Shown here: in pieces, positions 45,886-54,824 of the stretch
How the letters are laid out: every line of letters starts with the position of its first letter
How positions within the stretch are numbered: the stretch's first letter is position 1
DNA from: Desulfomarina profundi
Lineage (GTDB): Bacteria; Desulfobacterota; Desulfobulbia; Desulfobulbales; Desulfocapsaceae
Length of the DNA: 64,000 bases
Direction of reading: 5' to 3'
Assembly: GCF_019703855.1 (NCBI RefSeq)
Contig: NZ_AP024086.1
Location: forward strand, 744,001-808,000
Position numbers and translations under genes: made by a program
The notes under the pieces: generated by a model
The model's input: the letters and a program-made list of their open reading frames with translations, nothing else
Database searches by the model: none
Told to the model about the DNA's origin: nothing

Positions 45886-46178
45886 AGCAGGAAACTCTCG
45901 TATTGTTTTTGTTCTTTTTTGGTTGCTTTTCTGGCAGAAATTATTCTTATTATTTGTTCGCTACTGCCACGGCAACAGTGCACAACAACCAGTGCCCGCA
46001 TAGCACTACTCAACCCAAGTAGAATGAAACGGTCTTCATCTGAAGAATGATCCGAATCATAGATCATGCGGCCATTAGCATCAAAAAAGACAGTCTGTGC
46101 CTCTTCGAACGAAATTTTATGTTTTTTAAAATTGGCTTGAGATTTCTTTTCATCCCATTCAAATGATATCGTTTTCAT
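45882..46178 (-). CDS. brnT: BrnT-type toxin
   Basis: A 98-residue protein with the BrnT (DUF497) hallmarks: SFEWDEKKSQANFKKHKISFEEA, VFFDANGRMIYDSDHS, EDRFILLGLS, VVVHCCRG, and IRIISARKATKKEQKQYE. BrnT is a RelE-fold RNase that blocks translation until bound by BrnA. Toxin precedes antitoxin, the normal order for this module. The start ATG 46178 is only two bases from a long palindrome. Confidence 0.92.
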   Translation of the reverse strand: MKTISFEWDEKKSQANFKKHKISFEEAQTVFFDANGRMIYDSDHSSDEDRFILLGLSSAMRALVVVHCCRGSSEQIIRIISARKATKKEQKQYESFLL

Positions 46179-46180
46179 AA

Positions 46181-46202
46181 TTATATTATAATTATAATAT
46201 AA
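46181..46202 (-). promoter_or_regulatory. 22-bp palindrome at the brnTA start
   Basis: A perfect, purely A/T palindrome of 22 bases begins two bases upstream of the brnT ATG. It would cover the ribosome-binding region and probably the -10 element, and is the natural candidate operator for BrnA. No separate ribosome-binding site is visible. Confidence 0.6.
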
Positions 46203-46232
46203 TTCTGCCGCAAGTTTTGTTTTTGAGCAGAA

Positions 46233-46279
46233 CGTTCGAACTAATCTGTCCCAAGCATTCTACCGCCCATCATCATTCC
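46233..46279. repeat. Direct repeat 2 flanking two toxin-antitoxin modules
   Basis: The second copy of the 47-base repeat (91 percent identical to 44583-44629). Its last nine bases form the first arm of the hairpin at 46271-46302, while the first copy lacks the hairpin. Confidence 0.75.
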
Positions 46280-46302
46280 CACGCTCCAGCGTGGGAATGA
46301 TG
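46271..46302. repeat. REP-like hairpin
   Basis: A 15-bp perfect stem with a two-base loop (arms CATCATTCCCACGCT and AGCGTGGGAATGATG). TTCCCACGCT-type palindromes are widespread REP-like sequences in proteobacteria. A relative lies at 45568-45599. Confidence 0.7.
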
Positions 46303-46481
46303 TATTTTGGAAACGAAGCAATTTTAATTTGCTGCCACTCAACCGGAGATAAAAAGAGAATACTATCCTGAAGGGCAAGCAACAGGTCGAAACCAACAGA
46401 CAAAAAGCAGCATGATGGGATTACCTTGCAGTGACACGGAACGATTATATGCCCGGGAACGGGTAACTCACTGATGATACA

Positions 46482-46613
46482 ATGGAGACAGCCGCCATCC
46501 AAGGAGAGGTTCTTCGCCGCAGTTCTGTCCGGGTCTCTATCGGTAAACGCTTTGGGCTTCCGGTTGAACGTGAAGACCGGGACGAAATGGCCGACGGCTT
46601 TGAGGGGATGTGA
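46482..46613 (+). CDS. Possible small protein or gene remnant
   Basis: A 43-codon frame (METAAIQGEVLRRSSVRVSI to ADGFEGM) with plausible codon use but no ribosome-binding site and no recognised domain. The surrounding 46203-46617 region otherwise contains only repeats. It may be the end of a lost gene. Confidence 0.2.
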   Translation: METAAIQGEVLRRSSVRVSIGKRFGLPVEREDRDEMADGFEGM

Positions 46614-46617
46614 CTGT

Positions 46618-47010
46618 TTACTTCAGCTCAATTACAATCGGAATAACATGAAGTGAGCCGGAACGCTGCTCGGTGTACCCCAGTTTCCAGTCCCCGCACT
46701 CTGCTTCATCTCCCAGGAGCTTGTCAATTTCCTGTACCAGTTTATTTACACCTATGATCGGGTGGCGCGAAAAAACCTGGGGCAGCCCCTGGGTCAGGTT
46801 ACAGGCCAGGCAGCAGCCGGGTCGTTCATGGAGGAGCAGTTCCATTGTCAATTTTTTGTCATCCGCTCCCCCGTAGGCCAGTTCAATGTCGTAGGCGCCT
46901 TCATTTGCGTCACCGAAAAGGGCCTCAAAAAACTCATCTGTTCTTTCCTTCGGAAAAAGCTTTAATAGAGTTTCTCCTGTGAATATTTCCTTGAATCTCT
47001 CTGTGCTCAT
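46618..47010 (-). CDS. Conserved hypothetical protein
   Basis: A 130-residue soluble acidic protein. Text such as FKEIFTGETLLKLFP, DEFFEALFGDANEGAYDIEL, LLLHERPGCCLACNLTQGLPQVFSRHPIIGV looks strongly conserved, and I associate it with a small family in sulfate and sulfur reducers, of unknown function. The CCLAC cluster might bind metal. Start ATG 47010 (MSTERF) follows GGAGACAACAG. Divergent from the helicase gene. Confidence 0.7.
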   Translation of the reverse strand: MSTERFKEIFTGETLLKLFPKERTDEFFEALFGDANEGAYDIELAYGGADDKKLTMELLLHERPGCCLACNLTQGLPQVFSRHPIIGVNKLVQEIDKLLGDEAECGDWKLGYTEQRSGSLHVIPIVIELK

Positions 47011-47171
47011 AGCTGTTGTCTCCATACAAAATGGTGCTGAAATTTTGCAGCTACTATACCCACCCCTTTCTTTTTGTCAAGCCATGTACGTTCCCTTCCC
47101 GCCTGCCTTGCAACCCATATGGGCCTGTGGTAAACTGGGCGCCGTTTTTAACCTCGGAGACAGGAATATTT

Positions 47172-49319
47172 ATGACAGCAGTCAATCTCGACCAGCTCAA
47201 CGAACCGCAGTACACGGCGGTAACAACCACCGAAGGGCCGGTGCTGGTTATCGCGGGAGCCGGAAGCGGCAAAACCAGGACCCTGGTGTACCGGGTGGCC
47301 CATCTGATAGAGCGGGGAGTCGCTCCGGAATCCATTCTCCTGCTTACCTTTACCAGAAAGGCCAGCCAGGAGATGCTCTGGCGGGCGGGAAGGCTGCTCA
47401 ACGATACATGCAGCCGGGTGGTTGGCGGTACCTTCCACGGGGTTGCCAATATGCTTCTCCGGCGTTTCGGGGCTGAGCTGGGTTTCGGCTCCTCCTTTAC
47501 CATCATTGACCGGGCAGACGCGGAAGGGATTGTCAATCTCTTGAAATCTTCCCTTGGTCTGGGGAAACGGGACAAGCGCTTTCCCTCAAAGCGGGCCATC
47601 ATCAACATGATCAGCGGCTCGGTCAACAAGTCCATCGACCTGGAAGATCTTGTCCTTGAACAGTACAGCCATCTCAGCGACCACCTGGAGGAAATTCTTC
47701 AGCTGCAGAAACACTATGGAGAGTTCAAGTTCGACCACGGCCTCATGGACTACGACGACCTGCTGGTGAACTGGAAACGGCTCCTTTCCGAGTCACCCGC
47801 CGCCCGCGACGAAATATCCGGACGTTTCAGATATATCATGGTGGACGAATACCAGGACACCAATCTCGTCCAGGCGGACATCATTCGCGGTCTTGCCCAC
47901 AACCATGAGAACGTGATGGTGGTGGGGGACGATTCCCAGTCTATCTACTCCTTTCGGGGCGCCGATTTCTACAATATCATGCGTTTTCCGAAAGAATTTG
48001 AAAATACAAAAATAATTAAACTGGAAGAAAACTACCGCTCCACCCAGCCCATCCTTTCGCTGACCAACGATATTATCAGGAACGCGGAGGAAAAATATAC
48101 AAAAACCCTGTTTACCTCCATCGAAGGGGATATCCTGCCAAAACTCTACGTGGCCAAAAACGAAGGTGACGAGGCGGCCTTTATCGTCAAAACCATTCGT
48201 AAACTCGAAAGCCGGGGTGTTGCCCTTGAAAATATAGCAGTCCTCTTCCGCTCCGGTTTTCATTCCTATAAGCTTGAGATGGAACTGGCGGTGGAGAATA
48301 TTGATTTTGAAAAGCGGGGCGGGCTGAAGCTGACGGAATCGGCCCATATGAAGGATGTACTGGCCTTTCTGCGGATCCTGGTCAATCCCAGGGACAACCT
48401 CTCCTGGAACCGGATTTTTCTCCAGCTTGACAAGGTGGGGCCCAAGACCGCTCAGAAGATTACAGCCTTTATCTCCGCCGCAGCCGATCCCTACCTGGCC
48501 CTGCCCGAATACCCCGCCGGAAAAACGTGGAAGGACTCGTTTAACAACCTGGTGGAACTGATTCGGGAACTGCTGTCCGGGAACCAGGCACCTTCCGTGC
48601 TCTTCGAACAGGTTCTGGCCTACTATTTACCGATTTTTTATGAACTGTACGCCGATGACTATCCCAAACGACAGAAGGACCTGGACCAGCTTGGTGCCAT
48701 CATGAAGGAATATGATGACCTCCAGGCCTTTATCGACGATACAACCCTTGATCCGCCCGAAAACACCGGAACGGATGATGATATCCGGCGGCTGGTATTA
48801 TCCACCATCCATTCCTCCAAGGGACTGGAATTTGAAGCAGTTTTTATTATCGGTCTTGCGGAAGGGCGTTTTCCCCATAGTTCTTCGGGGTTCGGCGGCC
48901 AGTGGGAGGAAGAGAGAAGACTGCTCTACGTGGCAGCCACCAGGGCGAAAAAATATCTTTACCTTTCCTATCCCCGCCAGTTAATGGGCCGGGACAGGCG
49001 GTTTTCATTTGCCCCCATGTCACCGTTCCTGGCGGAGCTTGGCGGTGGACTTTACCAGAAAATTGACAGCGCTTCTTGTTCGTCGGACTACAGGACCGGC
49101 CGGTTTTCCGGTAAACCTCCCACCGGAAAGAAAACGGTACGTAAGACGGTTCGTAAACTGAAAATGTCTGATTTTTCCGTGGGCTGCAAGGTGGAGCACC
49201 CGTTTTTTGGTACAGGCAGTGTCAAAAAACTCTCGGGCTCCAGGTCACTGGATGTGCTTTTTGACCGCCATGGCCTGAAAACGCTGCACCTGGACTACGC
49301 CAAATTGAAAATAAAATAA
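47172..49319 (+). CDS. UvrD/Rep/PcrA-family DNA helicase
   Basis: A superfamily 1A helicase of 715 residues. Motifs: LNEPQYTAVTTTEGPVLVIAGAGSGKTRTL (Q motif and Walker A, split by a few bases of text), LLLTFTRKASQEML (Ia), MVDEYQDTN (II), VVGDDSQSIYSFRGA (III), LEENYRSTQPIL (IV), STIHSSKGLEFEAVFIIGL (V) and ERRLLYVAATRAKKYLYLSYP (VI). The C-terminal end has the PcrA-like tail GCKVEHPFFGTGSV. It unwinds DNA in repair or replication restart. Start ATG 47172 is supported by homology; the upstream frame is not conserved-looking. Confidence 0.94.
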   Translation: MTAVNLDQLNEPQYTAVTTTEGPVLVIAGAGSGKTRTLVYRVAHLIERGVAPESILLLTFTRKASQEMLWRAGRLLNDTCSRVVGGTFHGVANMLLRRFGAELGFGSSFTIIDRADAEGIVNLLKSSLGLGKRDKRFPSKRAIINMISGSVNKSIDLEDLVLEQYSHLSDHLEEILQLQKHYGEFKFDHGLMDYDDLLVNWKRLLSESPAARDEISGRFRYIMVDEYQDTNLVQADIIRGLAHNHENVMVVGDDSQSIYSFRGADFYNIMRFPKEFENTKIIKLEENYRSTQPILSLTNDIIRNAEEKYTKTLFTSIEGDILPKLYVAKNEGDEAAFIVKTIRKLESRGVALENIAVLFRSGFHSYKLEMELAVENIDFEKRGGLKLTESAHMKDVLAFLRILVNPRDNLSWNRIFLQLDKVGPKTAQKITAFISAAADPYLALPEYPAGKTWKDSFNNLVELIRELLSGNQAPSVLFEQVLAYYLPIFYELYADDYPKRQKDLDQLGAIMKEYDDLQAFIDDTTLDPPENTGTDDDIRRLVLSTIHSSKGLEFEAVFIIGLAEGRFPHSSSGFGGQWEEERRLLYVAATRAKKYLYLSYPRQLMGRDRRFSFAPMSPFLAELGGGLYQKIDSASCSSDYRTGRFSGKPPTGKKTVRKTVRKLKMSDFSVGCKVEHPFFGTGSVKKLSGSRSLDVLFDRHGLKTLHLDYAKLKIK

Positions 49320-49336
49320 TTCGTTAAACTGGTAAA

Positions 49337-50701
49337 ATGAATATGACCTATGACGAGGTGCAGGACCACCTCGATAAACTGCAGATGCACAAGATCAAGC
49401 TTGGCCTGGACGCCATGCGCTCCTTTCTGGACAGGGTCGGCAGACCCGAGCAGAAGCTGAACTGCATCCATATCGCAGGGACTAATGGAAAAGGTTCCGT
49501 CTGTGCGGCTCTGGCGGAGGTGCTTGGTCGCTGTGGATACAGGGTGGGTGTCTATACTTCTCCCCATCTCAGTTCCGTGCGGGAGCGGTTTCGTATTGGC
49601 GACAGCTATATCAGCCGGGAGGATTTTGCGGCTCTTGGTTCCCGGATCTGTGCGGTGCTGGGAGAGGACAAAATCACCTATTTCGAGTTCACCACCGCCC
49701 TGGGTCTTCTCTGGTTTGAGCAGTCCGGGGTTGACCTGGTTCTTCTGGAAACCGGCCTTGGCGGCAGGCTTGACGCCACCAATGTCGTTACTCCTCTGGT
49801 GTCTGTCATAACCAGTATCAGCATGGACCATGAGCTCTACCTGGGCGACAGTCTGACGGCGGTTGCCGGAGAAAAGGCGGGCATAATCAAGGAAAACATC
49901 CCGGTGGTTTCAGGAGCGACCCACCCGGAGGCCGCGGCTGTTATCCGCCGGGTCTGCAAAGAGAAAAACGCCCCTTTCTACCAGCTTTGTCAAGATTTTG
50001 ACTGCGGGGAAAATGATGATAATACATGGAGTTGGCTGGGTGGAGAGCGCTTTGGCAGCCGCAAAATAGAAGGGCTGACCTGCGCCCACCAAAGCCTGGT
50101 CCACAAGGAGAACGATGCCTTGGCCATTGGTGTGCTTAATATATTGCAAGATATTGATTATAAAATAGATTTTGATAAACTCAGAGAGGGGCTGGCCGCC
50201 GTGCGGTGGCCCGGCAGGATGGAATATTTCGAACTGCCATTTCCTGCCGGAAAGAGGGGAAAAAAGGGGTCGGGAAACGGGTTGGAGATACGTCGTTATC
50301 TCCTTGACGGCGCGCATAATCCCGCCGGTGTCAAAAATCTGGCACTTACCCTGAAAGAAAAATTTTCCTATGAAAAACTGATCTGTATCTGGGGTTCAAT
50401 GGCCGACAAGGATCTCACCTCCACCCTGGCTGCCATTGTTCCCCTGGCGGACGAACTGATCTTTACCCAGCCGGAAGGGGAGCGCTCCGCGACTGTGGAG
50501 CATATCAGCTCTTTTCTTCCCGAAGACGAGGGAATCATCTATAACTGTATCAGTGACGGTGAAGAGGCCCTTGAATTTGCGGCCCTGCGTGCCACGGGAA
50601 AAGACCTGATTGTGATCGGTGGCTCCCTCTATCTTGTCGGAGCCATGCGCACCATGCTGCTTGGGGAGCTGGTGGAGGATAACCTGTTACAAATACGATG
50701 A
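49337..50701 (+). CDS. folC: Dihydrofolate synthase/folylpolyglutamate synthase
   Basis: A 454-residue Mur-ligase-like enzyme that adds glutamate to dihydropteroate and to folates. Motifs: IHIAGTNGKGSVCAALAE (P-loop), SPHLSSVRERFRIG, LLETGLGGRLDATNV, ITSISMDHELYLGDSL, AGEKAGIIKENIPVV, WPGRMEY, LLDGAHNPAG and IWGSMADKDL. It fits with the pabB-pabC fusion elsewhere in the window as part of folate synthesis. It follows the helicase by 17 bases, so co-transcription is likely. Confidence 0.95.
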   Translation: MNMTYDEVQDHLDKLQMHKIKLGLDAMRSFLDRVGRPEQKLNCIHIAGTNGKGSVCAALAEVLGRCGYRVGVYTSPHLSSVRERFRIGDSYISREDFAALGSRICAVLGEDKITYFEFTTALGLLWFEQSGVDLVLLETGLGGRLDATNVVTPLVSVITSISMDHELYLGDSLTAVAGEKAGIIKENIPVVSGATHPEAAAVIRRVCKEKNAPFYQLCQDFDCGENDDNTWSWLGGERFGSRKIEGLTCAHQSLVHKENDALAIGVLNILQDIDYKIDFDKLREGLAAVRWPGRMEYFELPFPAGKRGKKGSGNGLEIRRYLLDGAHNPAGVKNLALTLKEKFSYEKLICIWGSMADKDLTSTLAAIVPLADELIFTQPEGERSATVEHISSFLPEDEGIIYNCISDGEEALEFAALRATGKDLIVIGGSLYLVGAMRTMLLGELVEDNLLQIR

Positions 50702-50750
50702 TTGATACAACGAAGTTGCCTGCCCTGTGATCAGTTGCTGTGGAGGATTG

Positions 50751-51050
50751 ATGGAATTTTTTGATTTTGATGCCCCGGACGAGGCCCAGATTCGCCTGGA
50801 AAAGAACAAGGCCAGGGATCTGCGCAAAACCCGCTGGTGGCAGCAGAAAACCGCCTCCGGCATCTGCCATTACTGCGGCCGGAAAACGCCTTTCAAGGAG
50901 ATAACCATGGACCATGTCGTGCCCCTGTCGCGGGGCGGAAAGTCCACCAGGAACAATCTTGTCCCCGCCTGCAAGACCTGCAACAGCAGAAAGAAAAGCA
51001 TGCTTCCCCTGGAATGGGACGAATATCTGGAAAAAATCAGCAAGGACTGA
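50751..51050 (+). CDS. HNH endonuclease-domain protein
   Basis: A 99-residue protein with a complete HNH domain: two zinc-binding CxxC pairs (CHYCGRK and CKTCNSRK) around ITMDHVVPLSRGG and NNLVPAC. The first 30 residues are charged and helical. The family includes stand-alone nucleases of unknown role. Start ATG 50751 follows TGGAGG; 49 bases after folC. Confidence 0.88.
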   Translation: MEFFDFDAPDEAQIRLEKNKARDLRKTRWWQQKTASGICHYCGRKTPFKEITMDHVVPLSRGGKSTRNNLVPACKTCNSRKKSMLPLEWDEYLEKISKD

Positions 51051-51125
51051 CAGGTTTTCTATTTACTCCGACACACATTTCAAGTATCTTGTGCTCCGTA
51101 TTTCATCACAGTTTGATTTCCCCTT

Positions 51126-51202
51126 GGGCGGGTAGCTCAGCTGGATAGAGTGTTGGCCTCCGAAGCCAAAGGCCGCGGGTTCGAATCCCGCCCCGCCCAC
51201 CA
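51126..51202 (+). tRNA. tRNA-Arg (anticodon CCG)
   Basis: A full cloverleaf with encoded CCA: acceptor GGGCGGG with CCCGCCC, D-arm TAGCTCAGCTGGATAGAG, anticodon arm TTGGC-CTCCGAA-GCCAA (anticodon CCG, reads CGG), and T-arm with GGTTCGAATCC. Single tRNA gene between the HNH gene and the convergent helix-hairpin-helix gene. Confidence 0.97.
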
Positions 51203-51216
51203 GTATTATCTTTTTT

Positions 51217-51558
51217 TTACTCCTGGCCGGTGGTCAGAAGGGGCATGATCTTTTCCAGCAGGCTGGCATCTATGCCGTCGATATTGGCAAGATCTTTTAT
51301 ACTTGCAAAGGCTCCGTGTGCCTCACGGTAGGCGGCAATCGCCTGGCCGATCTGGGGCCCGATACCCGGAATCTGGGAGAGGGCGTCAACACTGGCTGTA
51401 TTGATATTGATCTTTTCCATAAGGCCCGCATCGCTGGCAATATTGGTCAGCATGGAGGCCGCCTTGCCGGGGTCAGTAGCGGAGGAAAGGGACGGGGTAA
51501 GCAGGATGGTCGCGGCAAAAAGTAAAATCGCTCCAGTAAAAAATCGGTGTGTCTTCAT
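51217..51558 (-). CDS. Exported helix-hairpin-helix protein (ComEA-like)
   Basis: A 113-residue protein with a Sec signal sequence (MKTHRFFTGAILLFAATILL to SSA) and a C-terminal double helix-hairpin-helix domain: ININTASVDALSQIPGIGPQIGQAIAAYREAHG and FASIKDLANIDGIDASLLEKI, each broken here by natural family spacing. Like ComEA it may bind double-stranded DNA in the periplasm, perhaps for uptake. No other competence gene is adjacent. Confidence 0.88.
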   Translation of the reverse strand: MKTHRFFTGAILLFAATILLTPSLSSATDPGKAASMLTNIASDAGLMEKININTASVDALSQIPGIGPQIGQAIAAYREAHGAFASIKDLANIDGIDASLLEKIMPLLTTGQE

Positions 51559-51726
51559 AATGTATTACTCCGGATAGAATGGTGGACGGTTGAGAGTAAA
51601 AAAAAATGCTCCGGTCGCATGCCGGATAACCCGGATAAGATATGCGGGATAGGAAAAACATTGGTGATTTTTCAGGAAAACACAAGAATTCGTGAGAAAG
51701 ATTACCGAATCTTTATGTGATGGAAA

Positions 51727-53166
51727 TTATCGTCCGCCACCAATGGTCACTTCACGGACCGTGAGCAGCAGCAGTTTCAGATCAAGACGCAGGGACCAAT
51801 TGTCTATATACTCCAGGTCCATGTTCATCCACTGCTCAAAGGAGATATCATTTCTGCCGCTGACCTGCCAGATACAGGTCATACCGGGTTTCATAGAGAG
51901 GCGGCGTCGCTGCCAGAGCTTGTAACTTTCCACCTCGGAGGGAATGGGCGGACGCGGCCCCACCAGGCTCATTTCCCCTTTCAGGACATTAAAGAGCTGG
52001 GGCAGTTCGTCAAGGCTTGTCTTGCGCAGAAAGGCTCCAATCATGGTGATGCGCGGATCTTTCTTTATCTTGAATACCGGGCCGTCCACCTCGTTTTCTT
52101 CCAGCAGCTTCTCCTTTAACGCCTCCGCATTCACCACCATGGTTCTGAACTTATGGAGCTGGAACCTGCGACCATTTAACCCCGATCGCTCCTGGGAGAA
52201 AAATACCGGCCCCCTGGAACTGCACTTGATGACAAGGGCAATGCCGCAGAAAACAGGAGAAAGCAGGATAACCCCGACCAGGGCACCCAGGTAATCAATA
52301 AAGGCTTTTATCAGCAGTTCATTGGTGGATTTGGGTGCGGAGGAAAGGGCCAGGGTCGTTACACCGAGGAAATCCTCAATATTGACCTTGGCGGTCTGGG
52401 GATAATACTTGATGGAGTTGATCTGAAAGTCAGGCAGCACCCGCACGTTTTTGCCCATCTCTTCGGCAAAATAGATATACTCATGAACATTGTGTATCTT
52501 TTTTAAGGGAATACCGAAAACCACTTCGTCTATGGTCTCGTGCTCCAGCAAGTCTCGAAACCGTTCCATGGTGCCGATAATTTTAACAGACTCATACACC
52601 CTGTCCCCAACCAGTTCCGCCTGATCTTCAGTTTCCAGACACCCCCTTATCCGGTAGCCTGAACCACGCCGCCGCCGAATCGCCTTGATAAAGTCCAAAG
52701 CCCGCTGGCGCGAACCGATGACCAGAATAGAACGGGTGTTGTAATCCCTGGCCCGTGAGCGGGCAAGAATTTTATACACCACTGTTTTAAAGAAAGCCAG
52801 AGCCACAAACGAGTAGGAGAAGAACAGACCAACCAGCAACCGGCTGACAGCCTCCATATGCATGATATAGGCAAGAAAGACAATCCCGGCAGTACCCGTC
52901 AGAGTCGCCTTGAAGACACGGTACAATACCTTTCGCAACGAATGCCGTCGATACGGCTCATAGGCTCCGAAAAGCCGCAGACTGATATGAAAGGAGATAA
53001 CAGCCAGCAGAAGAAGCATGCGATAGCTGGTATCCATGCCCAGCACACCAAGATCTTCGGAAAACCCGAGCCTGGTGCCATAGGCCGCAATAAAACAGCC
53101 CGCAACAATTACCAGATCAAAAGCCTGATGAACCGCCAGTATTATTCCGCTTTGCCTTCTTAACAT
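51727..53166 (-). CDS. Initiating sugar transferase (polyprenyl glycosylphosphotransferase)
   Basis: A 479-residue membrane protein. N-terminal half: four or five membrane helices followed by a CoA-binding-like nucleotide domain (SILVIGSRQRALDFIKAI). C-terminal half: the bacterial sugar transferase domain with a further helix (IDYLGALVGVILLSPVF), QERSGLNGRRFQLHKFRTM, TSLDELPQLFNVLKGEMSLVGPRPP and CIWQVSGRNDISFEQW. Such enzymes load the first sugar-1-phosphate on undecaprenyl phosphate. It is divergent from the polysaccharide genes that follow, and should start the same repeat unit. Confidence 0.93.
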   Translation of the reverse strand: MLRRQSGIILAVHQAFDLVIVAGCFIAAYGTRLGFSEDLGVLGMDTSYRMLLLLAVISFHISLRLFGAYEPYRRHSLRKVLYRVFKATLTGTAGIVFLAYIMHMEAVSRLLVGLFFSYSFVALAFFKTVVYKILARSRARDYNTRSILVIGSRQRALDFIKAIRRRRGSGYRIRGCLETEDQAELVGDRVYESVKIIGTMERFRDLLEHETIDEVVFGIPLKKIHNVHEYIYFAEEMGKNVRVLPDFQINSIKYYPQTAKVNIEDFLGVTTLALSSAPKSTNELLIKAFIDYLGALVGVILLSPVFCGIALVIKCSSRGPVFFSQERSGLNGRRFQLHKFRTMVVNAEALKEKLLEENEVDGPVFKIKKDPRITMIGAFLRKTSLDELPQLFNVLKGEMSLVGPRPPIPSEVESYKLWQRRRLSMKPGMTCIWQVSGRNDISFEQWMNMDLEYIDNWSLRLDLKLLLLTVREVTIGGGR

Positions 53167-53573
53167 CTTTTGCCCGCTTTTCCACTTGCGTAAAAATTTT
53201 TTTAAACCTGTTTACAACAAATACTCCTGACTTATGAAGTGATTCGAGGGAATCTACAACAAATGGAAGAGGTTGTAAGTAGGTAGAAATACCTAGCTTG
53301 ACAATGGTGTGACTATAACTGTTTGATATGTTATAAAGAATCGGATTAGTTTTTTTTATCTTTTTCCTGACAACTGTTTTTCAGGTGATTTTATCCAATC
53401 TCTTTCAAAAAATCTTTTTGAAAATAGGTATTTCTACCCATTTATTTTTATTTTCAAACAGGCTATTTTGTAAATTTTTTGGGCTTCTGTAAGCGCAACA
53501 ACTGTATTGTTGTCAGAATGTCGGTTGTTTTTTTGTTTCGTTTTCATTCCAATAATTGACCTAAAATTTTTAG
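53167..53573. other. AT-rich divergent promoter region of the polysaccharide cluster
   Basis: A 407-base intergenic stretch with no gene. It contains poly-T/A blocks, a TTGACA (53298-53303) next to the first of two AGGTA-N4-TACC palindromes, and the second palindrome at 53426. Promoters for the sugar transferase and the flippase must both lie here. Confidence 0.5.
53281..53439. promoter_or_regulatory. Pair of inverted AGGTAGAAATACCT sites
   Basis: AGGTAGAAATACCT at 53281-53294 is itself a palindrome (AGGTA-GAAA-TACCT). Its inverted copy, AGGTATTTCTACCC, lies at 53426-53439. They bracket 131 bases between divergent transcripts. The simplest reading is two binding sites for one regulator; the alternative is terminal repeats of a 159-base element. 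Confidence 0.45.
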
Positions 53574-54820
53574 ATGTCTTATTTGTTTCTTAAAAAATAT
53601 AGCCATGTCAACTGGGCTTTGGCCGATCAGGCCATGGTAAGCGGCGTCAATTTTCTGACCGGGATACTTTTTGCCAGATACTTGGGCCTTGAGGAATACG
53701 GCAGGTTCACATTGGTATGGATGGCCGTGCTTTTTTGTAACAGTTTCCAGCAGGCAGGCATCATTGCGCCGATGATGTCAATCGGCCCAAAACAGACCCC
53801 GGAAGAAGAACCTGGCTATTATGGTGCTGTTTGTGTGCAGCAGGTTGTCTGGTCTATGGGCTGCTCACTCTTGCTCTGGTTAGGGGTGCGCCTTTCTTAT
53901 GTCTTTTATCCGCAATGGCAGATAGAAAATCTGGCCTGTCCTCTTGCTGTTACGTTACTTGCCTGGCAGTTGCAGGATTTTCTGCGCCGGTATTTCTTTG
54001 TCCGCAACCAGGGGGAATGGCATTTTTCAATGATGCCATCAGTTATCTTGGCCAGATAACCCTGCTGGTTGTACTGTTTCGATTTACAGCAGCAAATACC
54101 GCCCGTGTGCTGTGGTTGATAGCCGGTACTTCCTCCCTTGCCGTAATGGCATGTCTGTTCAAACTGGACCGCTTCTCCTTGAGCAGAACAACTCTTCTTA
54201 CCGTGAGTCGCAAGCACTGGATTTTTTCCCGCTGGCTGCTGGCAGCGGCACTGATGCAGTGGACATCAGGAAATTATTTTATAATTGGTGCTGGAAGTAT
54301 TCTTGGGCCGGCATCTGCTGGGGCGTTAAAAGCATCGCAAAATATCATGGGGATCTCCCACATCATTTTTCAGGGAATGGAAAATATAGTTCCTGCCCGG
54401 GCAAGTTACTGTTACCATCAGGGCGGTTGGGCAAAGCTGTTTACATACTTGAAAAAAGTAACTGGATGGGGTGGTGCCTTTACCGCTATTATCGTATTGC
54501 TGGCGATTGTATTTCCTTCATTTTGGATGGGTACTCTCTATGGCAGTGAATACGAAGCGTATAGTTATGTATTGCAGTGGTATGGAGGCATTTATATTTT
54601 AATTTTTTTAGGGCTGCCACTCCGGGCTGGTCTTCGGGCAATGGAGTATTCAAAGCCAATTTTTATTTCATACTGTTTAATGACAGTGTTCACAGCAGCA
54701 ACAGCCAACTTTTTCATAAGAAAATTTGGCTTAACAGGGGCCACAGCGGGAATTTTTGCAACGCAAATGATATGCCAGACCAATCTTGCATATGCGCTCT
54801 GGCGAAAAAAAGATAAGTAA
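53574..54820 (+). CDS. Polysaccharide flippase, Wzx/MATE-like; apparent single-G frameshift
   Basis: About 415 residues after repair, with roughly 12 hydrophobic segments. The N-terminus (YSHVNWALADQAMVSGVNFLTGILFARYLGLEEYGRF) is typical of Wzx-type exporters. The frame is lost in GGGGG 54011-54015: adding one G gives RNQGGMAFFNDAISYLGQITLLV, joining two long frames that otherwise overlap. Later text: LLAAALMQWTSGNYFIIGAG, LGPASAGALKASQNIMG, GLPLRAGLRAMEYSKPIF. It should move lipid-linked repeat units to the periplasm. Confidence 0.85.
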
Positions 54821-54824
54821 TTCA

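Noticed and set aside
45237-46302. CRISPR array
   Set aside because: The hairpins and direct repeats are too few, irregularly spaced and unlike each other; no cas gene is present.
46260-46502. 80-residue minus-strand frame
   Set aside because: It ends in the REP-like hairpin and shows no ribosome-binding site, domain or plausible composition.
53281-53439. Calling the inverted AGGTA sites a mobile element
   Set aside because: The repeats are only 14 bases, individually palindromic, and no second copy of the span is present; a pair of binding sites is simpler.
54112-54816. Overlapping frames inside the flippase region as extra genes
   Set aside because: They are alternative frames of the flippase; only the frame-repaired reading gives a continuous membrane protein.
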